A DNA stretch of 64,000 nt from an uncultured Bacteroidales bacterium. Lineage in GTDB: Bacteria > Bacteroidota > Bacteroidia > Bacteroidales > Paludibacteraceae. Shown one piece after another: positions 45,404 to 54,749 of this stretch. The position numbers and the translations under genes are program-made. The stretch spans positions 93,000-156,999 of the forward strand of contig CAMHOY010000004.1 in NCBI GenBank assembly GCA_946186915.1. The letters are read 5' to 3'. Position 1 is the stretch's first letter; every line of letters begins with the position of its first letter. The notes beneath the pieces were generated by a model. It had not been told where the DNA came from. It saw nothing but the letters and a program-made list of their open reading frames with translations, and ran no database searches.

Positions 45404-46826
45404 CATCTTTGCTGAGATATGCAAAGTACCGAGACCCTCTAAGCATGAGGAACAGATTAGTAAATGGTTGCAGGATTTCGCAGCAACCCATCATATTGAG
45501 TGCGTGGCGGACGAGGCCATGAATGTCATCATGCGCGTTCCTGCCACACCGGGATACGAAGACCATGAAGGCGTCATCCTTCAAGCGCACATGGACATGG
45601 TATGCGAGAAGAACGGTGATGTGACCCATGATTTCATGACCGATTCGATTGAGACCTATATTGACGGCGAATGGCTTAAAGCCAAAGGCACTACCCTCGG
45701 AGGAGATGACGGAATAGGTATCTCTATGGCGCTGGCTGCTATCACCGATCCCGAACTTCAACACCCGGCTATCGAATGCCTTTTCACCGTCGATGAAGAG
45801 ACAGGACTCACCGGCGCCATGAAATTGAAAGACGGAATGCTTCGTTCCAAACGACTCATCAACCTCGACTCCGAAGATGACGGCCAGATATTCATCGGTT
45901 GTGCCGGTGGCATCGATACCCTCGCCAAGATGCACTATGAACCGCTTGACAAATCGCAAATTTCAAATCTCAAATCACAAATCGCCATTAAACTGAAGGT
46001 TTATGGCTTATTGGGCGGTCACTCCGGCGATGATATTAACAAAGGTCGCGCCAACGCCAACCAGATCCTTGTCTGGTTCCTCGCGCGTATATGGCCGCAG
46101 GCGGAAATACAACTCGCCTCCATCAACGGCGGTAATCTCCGCAATGCCATTGCACGCGAAGCGGAAGCCGTCATCGCTGTCCCAATGGCATACAAAGAGC
46201 AGATTCGTATTGAGTGGAACCATTTCGTCGCGCAGATGGAAGGTGTCTTCGGAGAGGTCGAAAAAGACATGCGCCTGGATCTTGAGACATGCGACATGCC
46301 GGACTCGTTCATTCCGGCGGAAAAAGCCTATCGCCTCATCATGGCACTCTGCGAATGTCCGCATGGCATGATCGCTATGAGTCAAGACATGCCCGGACTC
46401 GTCGAGACATCCACCAACCTCGCCTCCATCAAAATGCGCGACGGTTATATAGAAGTCAACACCTCCCAGCGTTCTTCAAAAGAAGCCTCGAAGCATCATC
46501 TCAAATGGGCGGTGGAGCAAGCTCTCTCTCTGGCGTGCGATGAAGTTACTCACGGCGATGGTTATCCTGGATGGGCACCGAATCCCAACTCACCGCTGCT
46601 CACGGTAGTGAAGAAAGCATATATAGACCTCTTCAAAACGGAACCCAAAGTGTTGGCGATTCATGCCGGACTGGAGTGCGGATTATTCCTTGAGAAATAC
46701 CCGTACCTCGACATGGTATCAATCGGCCCGCAGATGTATGGCGTTCACTCCCCGCAGGAACGCCTCTCCATCCCATCTACTGAACGCTGTTACCGCTGGC
46801 TATGCCAAACACTCAGTTCGTTATAA
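45384..46826 (+). CDS. pepD: aminoacyl-histidine dipeptidase
   Basis: VILQAHMDMVCEKN, GDDGIGISMALA, LINLDSEDDGQIFIGCAGG, GLLGGHSGDDINKGRANAN. Confidence 0.95.
   Translation: MTQKVFDIFAEICKVPRPSKHEEQISKWLQDFAATHHIECVADEAMNVIMRVPATPGYEDHEGVILQAHMDMVCEKNGDVTHDFMTDSIETYIDGEWLKAKGTTLGGDDGIGISMALAAITDPELQHPAIECLFTVDEETGLTGAMKLKDGMLRSKRLINLDSEDDGQIFIGCAGGIDTLAKMHYEPLDKSQISNLKSQIAIKLKVYGLLGGHSGDDINKGRANANQILVWFLARIWPQAEIQLASINGGNLRNAIAREAEAVIAVPMAYKEQIRIEWNHFVAQMEGVFGEVEKDMRLDLETCDMPDSFIPAEKAYRLIMALCECPHGMIAMSQDMPGLVETSTNLASIKMRDGYIEVNTSQRSSKEASKHHLKWAVEQALSLACDEVTHGDGYPGWAPNPNSPLLTVVKKAYIDLFKTEPKVLAIHAGLECGLFLEKYPYLDMVSIGPQMYGVHSPQERLSIPSTERCYRWLCQTLSSL
45950..45984. repeat. heptad array CAAATCG CAAATTT CAAATCT CAAATCA CAAATCG inside pepD
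   Basis: Exact 7-bp period, five units. Confidence 0.92.
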
Positions 46827-46848
46827 ATCAAATACCAACAAATAGGTA

Positions 46849-46880
46849 TTGTGTATGTCAAAAAATAGCAGTAATTTTGC
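46849..46880 (+). promoter_or_regulatory. Bacteroidetes-type promoter for feoB-like gene
   Basis: TTGTGTATGTCAAAAAATAGCAGTAATTTTGC. Confidence 0.7.
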
Positions 46881-46898
46881 AGCGCAAAATTGAGCGAA

Positions 46899-48572
46899 AT
46901 GAGTGAACTGCATAAAATAGCTGTCATTGGTTTGCCGCAGAGCGGGAAGAGCTCGTTGACGAAATCCCTGCAAGCCCTGACCACCCCTCATAATATAGAG
47001 TTCGTTGAGGTGCATCACCCCGATGAACTGCACGGACATACCTATGACGTGGTGTTGCAGGTGGTGGACGCTACCCGGTTGGAGGAGTCGTTGATGCTCA
47101 CACCGCATATCATTGACGAGCAGGAGAAGATCGTGCTGGCTATTGGACGCTATGACTTGCTGCAACAAACGGATCACTCCTTGGATATTCCGAAGTTAGA
47201 GCAACTGATAGGTGTTCCGACCTGCCGCGTGTCGGTGCGGTTGAACTACGGCTTGCAGGAATGTCTGGACATCATTGAGCGTACCATCCATAAACCCGCC
47301 TCCACCGCACACCCTATCTACCACCTGCGTGACCAGGAAGACGAGGATACCTACCGCGCGTACGTGCACGGTATACTGACGGAGACGCTCACGCATGCGA
47401 AGAACGACCAGCACCAGACACGGTTGGAGCGCATCGATAAAGTACTGACAAATCCTTGGCTCGGATTCCCCATCATGATGGCGATTCTTTATTTCGTCTT
47501 CTGGTGTACCTTTACCCTCGGTGCTTATCCGCAAGAGTGGATTGAGACGGGCATCGACGCGCTGGGCGACATGTTACGCAACGTGATGACACCGAGTTGG
47601 TGGTCTTCGCTGCTCATTGACGGCGTGTTGGCGGGAGTGGGGGCTGTTCTGGCGTTCCTCCCGAACATCATCATCCTTTTCTTCTTCATCTCACTCATGG
47701 AGGACTCGGGATACATGGCCCGCGAGGCGTATATTATGGATGCCATCATGCACCGAATCGGGCTGCATGGACGTAGTTTCGTCCCTATGCTCATGGGCTT
47801 CGGATGCAACGTGCCGGCGATCATGGCGGCGCGCGACATACAGAATCCGAAGGACCGTGTGCTCACCATGCTCATGGTGCCGTTCATGTCTTGTTCCGCA
47901 CGCCTGCCGGTATATATGCTTTTTGTTAATGCCTTTTTCGAAGACCATAAAGCCCTCGTCATGATTTCCCTGTACACTATAGGAATATGTCTATCCGTGC
48001 TCTTTGCTTTGGTGATGAAGCGCACAAGATGGTTCCGGCAGGAGGCGGACGACACGGTCAACGAGTTGCCGGTATTCAAGATGCCTAAGTTACGCATCGC
48101 CGCAGCACATATCTGGGAGCGTGTAGCGGATTACCTGCAAAAAATCTGTACGGTCATCCTTTGGGCGTCCGTCATCATCTGGGCACTCGAGTATTTCCCG
48201 ACGCAAGACCTGAATGACCTCGAGCATTCTTATCTGGCATCTATCGGACAGTTCATCTCACCCCTCATGGAGCCTTTAGGCTTCGACTGGAAGATGTCCG
48301 TATGTCTCATCACGGGACTGCCGGCGAAGGAAGCCATCGTCTCCACACTCGCTATCCTCTATGGAGGAGACATCTCAGCTGCAGGCTTTACACCGCTGAC
48401 TGCCTTCTGTTTCATGCTCTTCGTGCTCCTCTACTTCCCTTGTGTAGCAACAGTCATGACGCTCCGACGCGAGGCGGGCAGACAATGGGCGTGGTTCACA
48501 GTATTCCATTCCCTCTTCCTCGCCTGGTTTATATCCTTCTTTGTCTATCAGATAGGAAGCCTGATTATCTAG
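46899..48572 (+). CDS. feoB: FeoB-family iron transporter with degenerate, shortened G domain
   Basis: GFGCNVPAIMAARDIQNPKDRVLTMLMVPFMSCSARLPVYMLF; LITGLPAKEAIVSTLAILY; G1 GLPQSGKSS present. Confidence 0.88.
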   Translation: MSELHKIAVIGLPQSGKSSLTKSLQALTTPHNIEFVEVHHPDELHGHTYDVVLQVVDATRLEESLMLTPHIIDEQEKIVLAIGRYDLLQQTDHSLDIPKLEQLIGVPTCRVSVRLNYGLQECLDIIERTIHKPASTAHPIYHLRDQEDEDTYRAYVHGILTETLTHAKNDQHQTRLERIDKVLTNPWLGFPIMMAILYFVFWCTFTLGAYPQEWIETGIDALGDMLRNVMTPSWWSSLLIDGVLAGVGAVLAFLPNIIILFFFISLMEDSGYMAREAYIMDAIMHRIGLHGRSFVPMLMGFGCNVPAIMAARDIQNPKDRVLTMLMVPFMSCSARLPVYMLFVNAFFEDHKALVMISLYTIGICLSVLFALVMKRTRWFRQEADDTVNELPVFKMPKLRIAAAHIWERVADYLQKICTVILWASVIIWALEYFPTQDLNDLEHSYLASIGQFISPLMEPLGFDWKMSVCLITGLPAKEAIVSTLAILYGGDISAAGFTPLTAFCFMLFVLLYFPCVATVMTLRREAGRQWAWFTVFHSLFLAWFISFFVYQIGSLII

Positions 48573-48606
48573 TTTCTCCAGTTTTTATAGTTTGTCTAGT
48601 TTAAAA
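48571..48606. repeat. 9-bp period array (AGTTTNNNN)4
   Basis: AGTTTCTCC AGTTTTTAT AGTTTGTCT AGTTTAAAA; overlaps the TAG stop of feoB. Confidence 0.85.
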
Positions 48607-48616
48607 TTATACTACT

Positions 48617-48979
48617 ATGCGTAAATATCTTTTTATTATCATCTGCCTATTATTCTCCTTCCCCTTTCAGGGGGAAGGCCGGGAAAGGGGCTCTAACCGC
48701 CAAACAGTGGTCCTCTCTTGCGACCTGCATTGCCAGGGATGTTGTGATAAGGTCATGAAGAATATCGCCTTCGAGAAAGGTGTCAAGGACCTCGTCTGTG
48801 ATCTCAAAAACAAAACCGTCACGGTCACTTATGACGCCAACAAGACGGATGTCCCGACATTGCTGAAAGCTTTCGAAAAAATAAACAAACCAGCAACCGT
48901 AAAGGAACCAGCGGGTCAAGAGACGAAAGCCAAAACTCAAGAAACGGACGCCAACTCCGGCGCCTCCACTCCTTATTGA
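48617..48979 (+). CDS. exported heavy-metal-associated (HMA) domain protein
   Basis: Signal peptide MRKYLFIIICLLFSF; SCDLHCQGCCDKVMKNIAFEKGVKDLVCDLKNKTVTVTYD. Confidence 0.82.
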   Translation: MRKYLFIIICLLFSFPFQGEGRERGSNRQTVVLSCDLHCQGCCDKVMKNIAFEKGVKDLVCDLKNKTVTVTYDANKTDVPTLLKAFEKINKPATVKEPAGQETKAKTQETDANSGASTPY

Positions 48980-49007
48980 ATACATGCGCACATGTGCGTA
49001 TAATAAA

Positions 49008-49036
49008 AACAGACGCCCGTCGGACGTCTGTTTTTT
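49008..49036. terminator. bidirectional intrinsic terminator between convergent HMA and gap genes
   Basis: AACAGACG-N9-CGTCTGTT followed by TTTT; preceded by AAAA on the other strand. Confidence 0.8.
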
Positions 49037-49070
49037 GTTTGGGGTCTCCGAGGTAACTCGAAGATTAAAC

Positions 49071-50138
49071 TTACTTCAGCTCTGCGAGGTACTTGATCGT
49101 ACGTACCATTTGGCTGGTGTAGCTGTTCTCGTTGTCGTACCAGCTAACTACCTGTACCTGATAGGTATCCTCGTCGATCTTCGCTACCATGGTCTGGGTA
49201 GCATCGAAGAGCGAACCGAACTTCATACCGATTACATCGCTGGAAACGATCTCATCCTCGGTATAACCGAAACTCTCAGTCTGAGCAGCCTTCATTGCTG
49301 CGTTGATGCCCTCTTTGGTGATGTCTTTACCTTTAACAACAGCAACGAGAATAGTGGTCGAACCCGTAGGAGTTGGAACGCGCTGTGCGCTACCGATCAA
49401 CTTGCCGTTCAGCTCCGGAATAACGAGACCGATAGCTTTTGCAGCACCGGTGCTGTTCGGAACGATGTTCTGAGCACCTGCACGGCTACGACGGAGGTCA
49501 CCCTTACGTTGCGGACCGTCGAGAATCATCTGGTCGCCGGTGTAAGCGTGGATAGTGCTCATAATACCGCTCTGAATCGGAGCGTATTTGTGAAGAGCTG
49601 CTGCCATCGGAGCGAGGCAGTTGGTCGTACAAGAAGCTGCGGAGATAATCTTATCAGCCGGAGTCAGAGTCTTGTGGTTCACGTTGTATACGATGGTCGG
49701 AAGGTCGTTTCCTGCAGGAGCAGAGATAACTACTTTCTTTGCACCAGCCTGGATATGAGCCTCTGCTTTAGCTTTGCTGGTGTAGAAACCGGTGCACTCG
49801 AGAACTACGTCGATGCCCAGCTCGCCCCAAGGCAGCTCAGCTGCGTTCGGCTTAGCATAGATAGTGATCTCCTTGCCGTCAACAGTGATCGAACCCGGAG
49901 TTACAACGGTCTTGCCGTCCTCTGCGAGAACTGCGTCCTTGTATGCTACAGTGTGCTTGCCCTCACCGAACTTGCCTGCGAAACCACCCTGAGCGGTGTC
50001 GTATTTCAGAAGGTGTGCCAACATTTTCGGGCTGGTCAGGTCGTTGATTGCAACTACCTCATAACCCTCAGCTTCGAACATCTGACGGAATGCCAGACGA
50101 CCAATACGGCCAAAGCCGTTAATTGCTACTTTTGTCAT
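49071..50138 (-). CDS. gap: glyceraldehyde-3-phosphate dehydrogenase
   Basis: [49 protein letters not shown]. Confidence 0.97.
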   Translation of the reverse strand: MTKVAINGFGRIGRLAFRQMFEAEGYEVVAINDLTSPKMLAHLLKYDTAQGGFAGKFGEGKHTVAYKDAVLAEDGKTVVTPGSITVDGKEITIYAKPNAAELPWGELGIDVVLECTGFYTSKAKAEAHIQAGAKKVVISAPAGNDLPTIVYNVNHKTLTPADKIISAASCTTNCLAPMAAALHKYAPIQSGIMSTIHAYTGDQMILDGPQRKGDLRRSRAGAQNIVPNSTGAAKAIGLVIPELNGKLIGSAQRVPTPTGSTTILVAVVKGKDITKEGINAAMKAAQTESFGYTEDEIVSSDVIGMKFGSLFDATQTMVAKIDEDTYQVQVVSWYDNENSYTSQMVRTIKYLAELK

Positions 50139-50272
50139 AATTGTTAATTGATTTATTGAATTGTTTATTGTGTTTATTTGTCTTTCAACCTTTGCGGGTG
50201 CAAAGGTAATATAAATTTTTTATATACGAAAATAATTCGTTCAAAAATCTTATTTTTGCAATCTGTCTTTGT

Positions 50273-50332
50273 CAAAAACCCCTTTTACGCTTTCACCTTT
50301 CACCTTTTACGCTTTCACCTTTCACCTTCCCC
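50273..50332. repeat. CTTTCAC / CTTTTACG word array
   Basis: CTTTTACG CTTTCAC CTTTCAC CTTTTACG CTTTCAC CTTTCAC CTTCCCC, mixed 7/8 period. Confidence 0.8.
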
Positions 50333-50746
50333 TCACTTTCTCCCGAAGTCAGCGGGGATTTCCCCCCATGCCTTCGTGTCCCATTTGTAAATAGGCGTGG
50401 TCCAGGTGTTGTCATGCAGCCATAGTTCGGCTTTGCGCACCATGAAGAAAAGATCCTGGTTCTTTGCATTCCATTCGATCTTTGTCTTGCATCGTTTCTC
50501 GCGCACCCATGCCAATGCGGTGACGCTATCCGTATAGATAACCCAATTGAGATTATACTTCTTGATATACGCCAGTCCTAACACGAGTGCCAGAAACTCG
50601 CCGATGTTGTTTGTGCCTTGCTCAAACGGTCCACGGTGAAAAACCTCGGTGCCTGTGTCAGCTATCACCCCGCGGAATTCCATCACCCCGGGGTTGCCGC
50701 TACATGCTGCGTCGACGGCCAAGGCCGGTAAGATAGGTTTACTCAT
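50333..50746 (-). CDS. RNase HI-like protein
   Basis: LAVDAACSGNPGVMEFRGVI, GTNNIGEFLALVLGLAYI, VIYTDSVTALAWV. Confidence 0.85.
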   Translation of the reverse strand: MSKPILPALAVDAACSGNPGVMEFRGVIADTGTEVFHRGPFEQGTNNIGEFLALVLGLAYIKKYNLNWVIYTDSVTALAWVREKRCKTKIEWNAKNQDLFFMVRKAELWLHDNTWTTPIYKWDTKAWGEIPADFGRK

Positions 50747-53700
50747 AGACGGTTATTTTGTGTGTACGTATCTCGCCGTTCTCTAATTCCTCCATGACAA
50801 TGTAGATACCATTATGCGGCGTGCCTTTGATGACACGGCCCATGGTGTCGTACAGCGTAGTCGCTTTCACCTTGTTAGGCGTGGTATCAACCGTGCGGCT
50901 CGGCGTCACATCGTCGAACGTCTGCGGACAGGTGTATAACGTCTTGCCGTCGGTGGTCGTCAGGCGGCAGTGATACAGGATAGTCGAACCACTCAAACCA
51001 TTCGGGTCATAAAGATGCTGCAAACTCTCGCCGCTCATCGCTACGCCGTCCGCAAACCATTGGTAAGAGGTGAACCGGCCTTCCTTGTTGCCGATGAACA
51101 GCACATCGGTCCACTTGCTGTACATCTGACCCGAGAGGGCGATGGTGAAGTGAATATCCACCATGGATGTACACGGGACATCCGTCTCGCCAACCGTCAC
51201 ATGCGCAGTGTAGTCGCCTGCTTCCATCGTTGTCGGCGAGAAGACAAACGCGGTGTCGGTGCCTACGATATCCAGCGTACCGGAAAAATGATTACCAACG
51301 ACGTCGATGTCAAACTGATCCGGATCACCTTTCGCTGCCGAGAAAGGAATACGTATCTCGTTCGCTTCGTCACAAGTCATGGCGATCGTACCGATGGTCA
51401 CTGTCGGTTTCTCTTTCACGAAGAGATAGAGAGAATCGGAACCGTCTTTGAAACGGTTTTCACCGACAGGTCCTGTGCGGTACGCTTCATGCCACCAGTA
51501 ACTCTCGCCTTCGCAGATCGTCGCGCTGTCGCGGTCGCAAGTCTCGCGTGCCGGCGCATCATATGTTGTCTCCGTCTTGCAATCAACGGCATCAGCAAAA
51601 GCTGCGAAGATGGAATGGCTGCCATTGGCGATATTAAATACAATCAGGTTGTACGGGAAGTTCGTCAGGGCTATAGGGGCCGTCGTCTTCGTCTCACCGA
51701 TAGAGTCATACGTGAGCACAATCTGCTTGCCTGCCGGGACGGGCGTGAAATGAGAGGTGAAAGAGACGGTGATCTCATAAGCCGTCGCATCGCATGGAAC
51801 AAGTGTCGGCACTGCTGTGAGGGTCACGGCATCGATGACCGGCGAGAACGGAACTTGCGGCAATGCGAAGTCCTTGACACAACTGTTCGGCCCGTCAAAG
51901 GACACATGCAGCACGTGGTTATCCTTGCCGTCCGCCGGAATATCTGCGAAGGTCAAATCCGTCAGGGTCAATTTGGAGCGATCCTGCGGCGTGAAGGTAG
52001 CCGTTTGAACCGTCATGTCATCTACCCAATAGGTGAGGTTGCCTTGCTGATAGGTATAGTCCAAATCGAAGGTCAGCGTAGTCTTCAAGGCGCAATCCGG
52101 CGTCGGGTTGCTGAAACGGAAGTTCCTTGCCTCAATGGCAGGTACTACCGGTGCGGCCTCCGGGATAACATGGTCAACGATGGCACATCCGTGCGAACCG
52201 TCGAAGTTCACATTCAGCAAGTGTCCGTCCAAACCGTCCGCGGTGATACCCGGGATAACCAATGTCACTTGTAAGGTATCATCACTTTCAGCAGTATACG
52301 TTGCGGCATTCGCCGGATGACCATCTACATTCGCTGTGAGGCTACCATTCTGGTTGGTATAATTGATGACTGCCGTCAAAGTGACCGTAGGTACATCACA
52401 TGCTACTGTTCCCCAAGTCAGGCTCTTCACGCTGATTTCCGGTATATTCTTCGCATTATAGATATAGGTCGTCGGCGCATCGGTTTTTACGTGCCCGTCA
52501 TCGAAATAAATGGTCAACTCATGATTTTTGTTATCTACAGGACGGTTGAGCAACACGCCTGTATACGAGGTCGTCTCGTCGCCAATTTCGGAATGCGGAA
52601 TGTGCGCAAGAAGTTCCGTGCCCTCGTAGATATACAAGTCTCCGCGCGGATGAGTAAAGTTCACCGTGAAGTCCACATCGGCTACCGTAGTACCGCAACC
52701 GATTGGTTGGCGCTGCTCGAACGTAGCAGAGTTAATGACGCACTTGAGATAAGTGACAGGGAAACTCTCGTAACCCGCGATATTGGACGAACTGGCGGTG
52801 ATAGCCTCAAAACGGATGTTATCCAGTGCGAAATCATTACCGATATTCTTCGAACTCTTGTTTTGATTGATTACGCGCAGAGCAACGTTCTCACTGGACA
52901 CAGTCGGCGTCACGATGGACGACATACCATGCCAGCGGCTGTCGATATAGCTGTTCAGATTGATCTCTTTGCCGAGGTTGTTCCATGTAGTACCTCCGTT
53001 GTAACTGATCTGGAACTGCAGACGCGCGCCGTTGTTCATTTGATAGTAGGCATTGATGTTCGCTACCCAGAAAGAGAATAGATAACTAACGCCCTTGCGT
53101 ACTTTCAGTTTCGGGTTCTTGGTTCCGGTGCGGGCAATCCATGCCGCTTGGTCCGTGCCATCGTAAATCTTCGAATCAAACAAACCGAAATGGGTGCCTT
53201 CATGCGCTTTCACAGGCTGGTATTCATGCCAGAAGACATTGGCATTAGCGGTGATCGCATAACCTCCGGAGGCATCATGATGCGCATCGTAGTAATTCGT
53301 TAAATCACGTCCCCAGAAATCGTAGTTGCTCTCCAGATTACCATCTCCTTGCTCCTCTTCAAACGTACCATTGGTAATGAGGTTGCCTTCCGGTGCCGGC
53401 GGGTCATTGGTGGCAAGGAAATAATAGGTCACTTGCTGTGCATCTGTCGGTGCTGTAAACGTATGGTTTCGTGCGCCGGTAGTGACGGAGTCTTCGTTCG
53501 CCGTGTTGGTCCATAGGAAATAGGTGGAAGTCTGATTGTCCGGTGTGAGCGTCACATCTTCTTCAGTGAAACGAACCAGTCGTTCATCGCTCGCTGTACC
53601 GGTGGTCGTATGTACGGTCGGAGTTGCAGAGGGAGGAGTGACGGAAACAGTGCAAGTCGCGTCGCAACCCTCGCCGCTCAGGAACTTGGCATACAACGTG

Positions 53701-54737
53701 TAGGTCTTCGCTTTCGAGGCATCCAGACCGTGTAACTTGAATGTCTGCGGTGTCTGGATATTCTCGTTCTCGATCGTCACGGTATCTACGTTCGGGCACC
53801 AAATCTGCAACTTGCCGGCATTCTTCTTGTCGTCAAACGCTACCACACCGTTCACGGCGGTCGTCTTGTCGGTCACGTTGGCATCGGATGCCACCGCCAC
53901 GAAAGAGGTGATCTTGCATGCTCCCGGCTTGCCTTCCGAACAATCCTGGTTAATACGGACACGAAGCAAACGGCACATCGACGGACGGCTTGCGTGCAGG
54001 AAATAATACACATCCGAATTGACGCCGCCGAGCGTGACTGTATATACTTTATCGCCTTCGCTCGTACGCCATTCCGCTCCGTCAAGACGCGTCCAGGTGT
54101 TACTCTCGTATTTGAACCACGCGTGAGCATACGTGTTGTCGTAGTCGTAGTTCTTGGCTTGAAGTATGTATTTTGTTCCGGCTGCGTCTGTACAGATCTG
54201 CTCGTCCTCATACTCCCATGTGGCCGGACTGCCCGAAGGAGCAGGGGCTACATATTCCCAGTTGGCGCCGTTTTTGTCTCCGCCGTCGTTATAGTAGAAG
54301 TTCTGGATGTAGTTCTGCTCGCGCATCTTCTTCGTGCTGCCATCCATGTAGTAGAACCATATATCTCCCGTCTGGGTGATCTTGGTGTCCCAACTCGGAT
54401 TGGCGGAGTTATGCCGCGTGAGGATGACGTACTCCCAATCGCCGGCGGGTGCCTCTACATACCAAACAGTCCCCTTGTATTGATTCACCTGCGTACTCCA
54501 GGCACCGGTAGTGCTATTGAAGAAATACGCGTAGTTATAATTGTTGGTGGTGGAATACCAGCCATATTTCAAATCGCCTCCGGCCTCTTTCACGCTTGGT
54601 GCCTCCATGTTGATATACAACCGCTCGCCTTTGTCGAAGATACGGGCTTGCAGACCACCGGCGGTCAATAAGAGAGCTAATGCTATATATATTCGTGTTG
54701 TCTTTGCCATAAGGGCACGATTAACTTCGTTTTTCAT
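50739..54737 (-). CDS. 1332-aa exported surface protein with Ig-like repeats and C-terminal T9SS-type tail
   Basis: N-term MKNEVNRALMAKTTRIYIALALLLTAGGLQA; C-term ATTLYDTMGRVIKGTPHNGIYIVMEELENGEIRTHKITVYE. Confidence 0.8.
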   Translation of the reverse strand: MKNEVNRALMAKTTRIYIALALLLTAGGLQARIFDKGERLYINMEAPSVKEAGGDLKYGWYSTTNNYNYAYFFNSTTGAWSTQVNQYKGTVWYVEAPAGDWEYVILTRHNSANPSWDTKITQTGDIWFYYMDGSTKKMREQNYIQNFYYNDGGDKNGANWEYVAPAPSGSPATWEYEDEQICTDAAGTKYILQAKNYDYDNTYAHAWFKYESNTWTRLDGAEWRTSEGDKVYTVTLGGVNSDVYYFLHASRPSMCRLLRVRINQDCSEGKPGACKITSFVAVASDANVTDKTTAVNGVVAFDDKKNAGKLQIWCPNVDTVTIENENIQTPQTFKLHGLDASKAKTYTLYAKFLSGEGCDATCTVSVTPPSATPTVHTTTGTASDERLVRFTEEDVTLTPDNQTSTYFLWTNTANEDSVTTGARNHTFTAPTDAQQVTYYFLATNDPPAPEGNLITNGTFEEEQGDGNLESNYDFWGRDLTNYYDAHHDASGGYAITANANVFWHEYQPVKAHEGTHFGLFDSKIYDGTDQAAWIARTGTKNPKLKVRKGVSYLFSFWVANINAYYQMNNGARLQFQISYNGGTTWNNLGKEINLNSYIDSRWHGMSSIVTPTVSSENVALRVINQNKSSKNIGNDFALDNIRFEAITASSSNIAGYESFPVTYLKCVINSATFEQRQPIGCGTTVADVDFTVNFTHPRGDLYIYEGTELLAHIPHSEIGDETTSYTGVLLNRPVDNKNHELTIYFDDGHVKTDAPTTYIYNAKNIPEISVKSLTWGTVACDVPTVTLTAVINYTNQNGSLTANVDGHPANAATYTAESDDTLQVTLVIPGITADGLDGHLLNVNFDGSHGCAIVDHVIPEAAPVVPAIEARNFRFSNPTPDCALKTTLTFDLDYTYQQGNLTYWVDDMTVQTATFTPQDRSKLTLTDLTFADIPADGKDNHVLHVSFDGPNSCVKDFALPQVPFSPVIDAVTLTAVPTLVPCDATAYEITVSFTSHFTPVPAGKQIVLTYDSIGETKTTAPIALTNFPYNLIVFNIANGSHSIFAAFADAVDCKTETTYDAPARETCDRDSATICEGESYWWHEAYRTGPVGENRFKDGSDSLYLFVKEKPTVTIGTIAMTCDEANEIRIPFSAAKGDPDQFDIDVVGNHFSGTLDIVGTDTAFVFSPTTMEAGDYTAHVTVGETDVPCTSMVDIHFTIALSGQMYSKWTDVLFIGNKEGRFTSYQWFADGVAMSGESLQHLYDPNGLSGSTILYHCRLTTTDGKTLYTCPQTFDDVTPSRTVDTTPNKVKATTLYDTMGRVIKGTPHNGIYIVMEELENGEIRTHKITVYE

Positions 54738-54749
54738 AGTGCGTCCTCC

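Noticed and set aside
48984-50147. 387-aa plus ORF opposite gap
   Set aside because: Shadow of the highly conserved GAPDH gene; would also run through the terminator.
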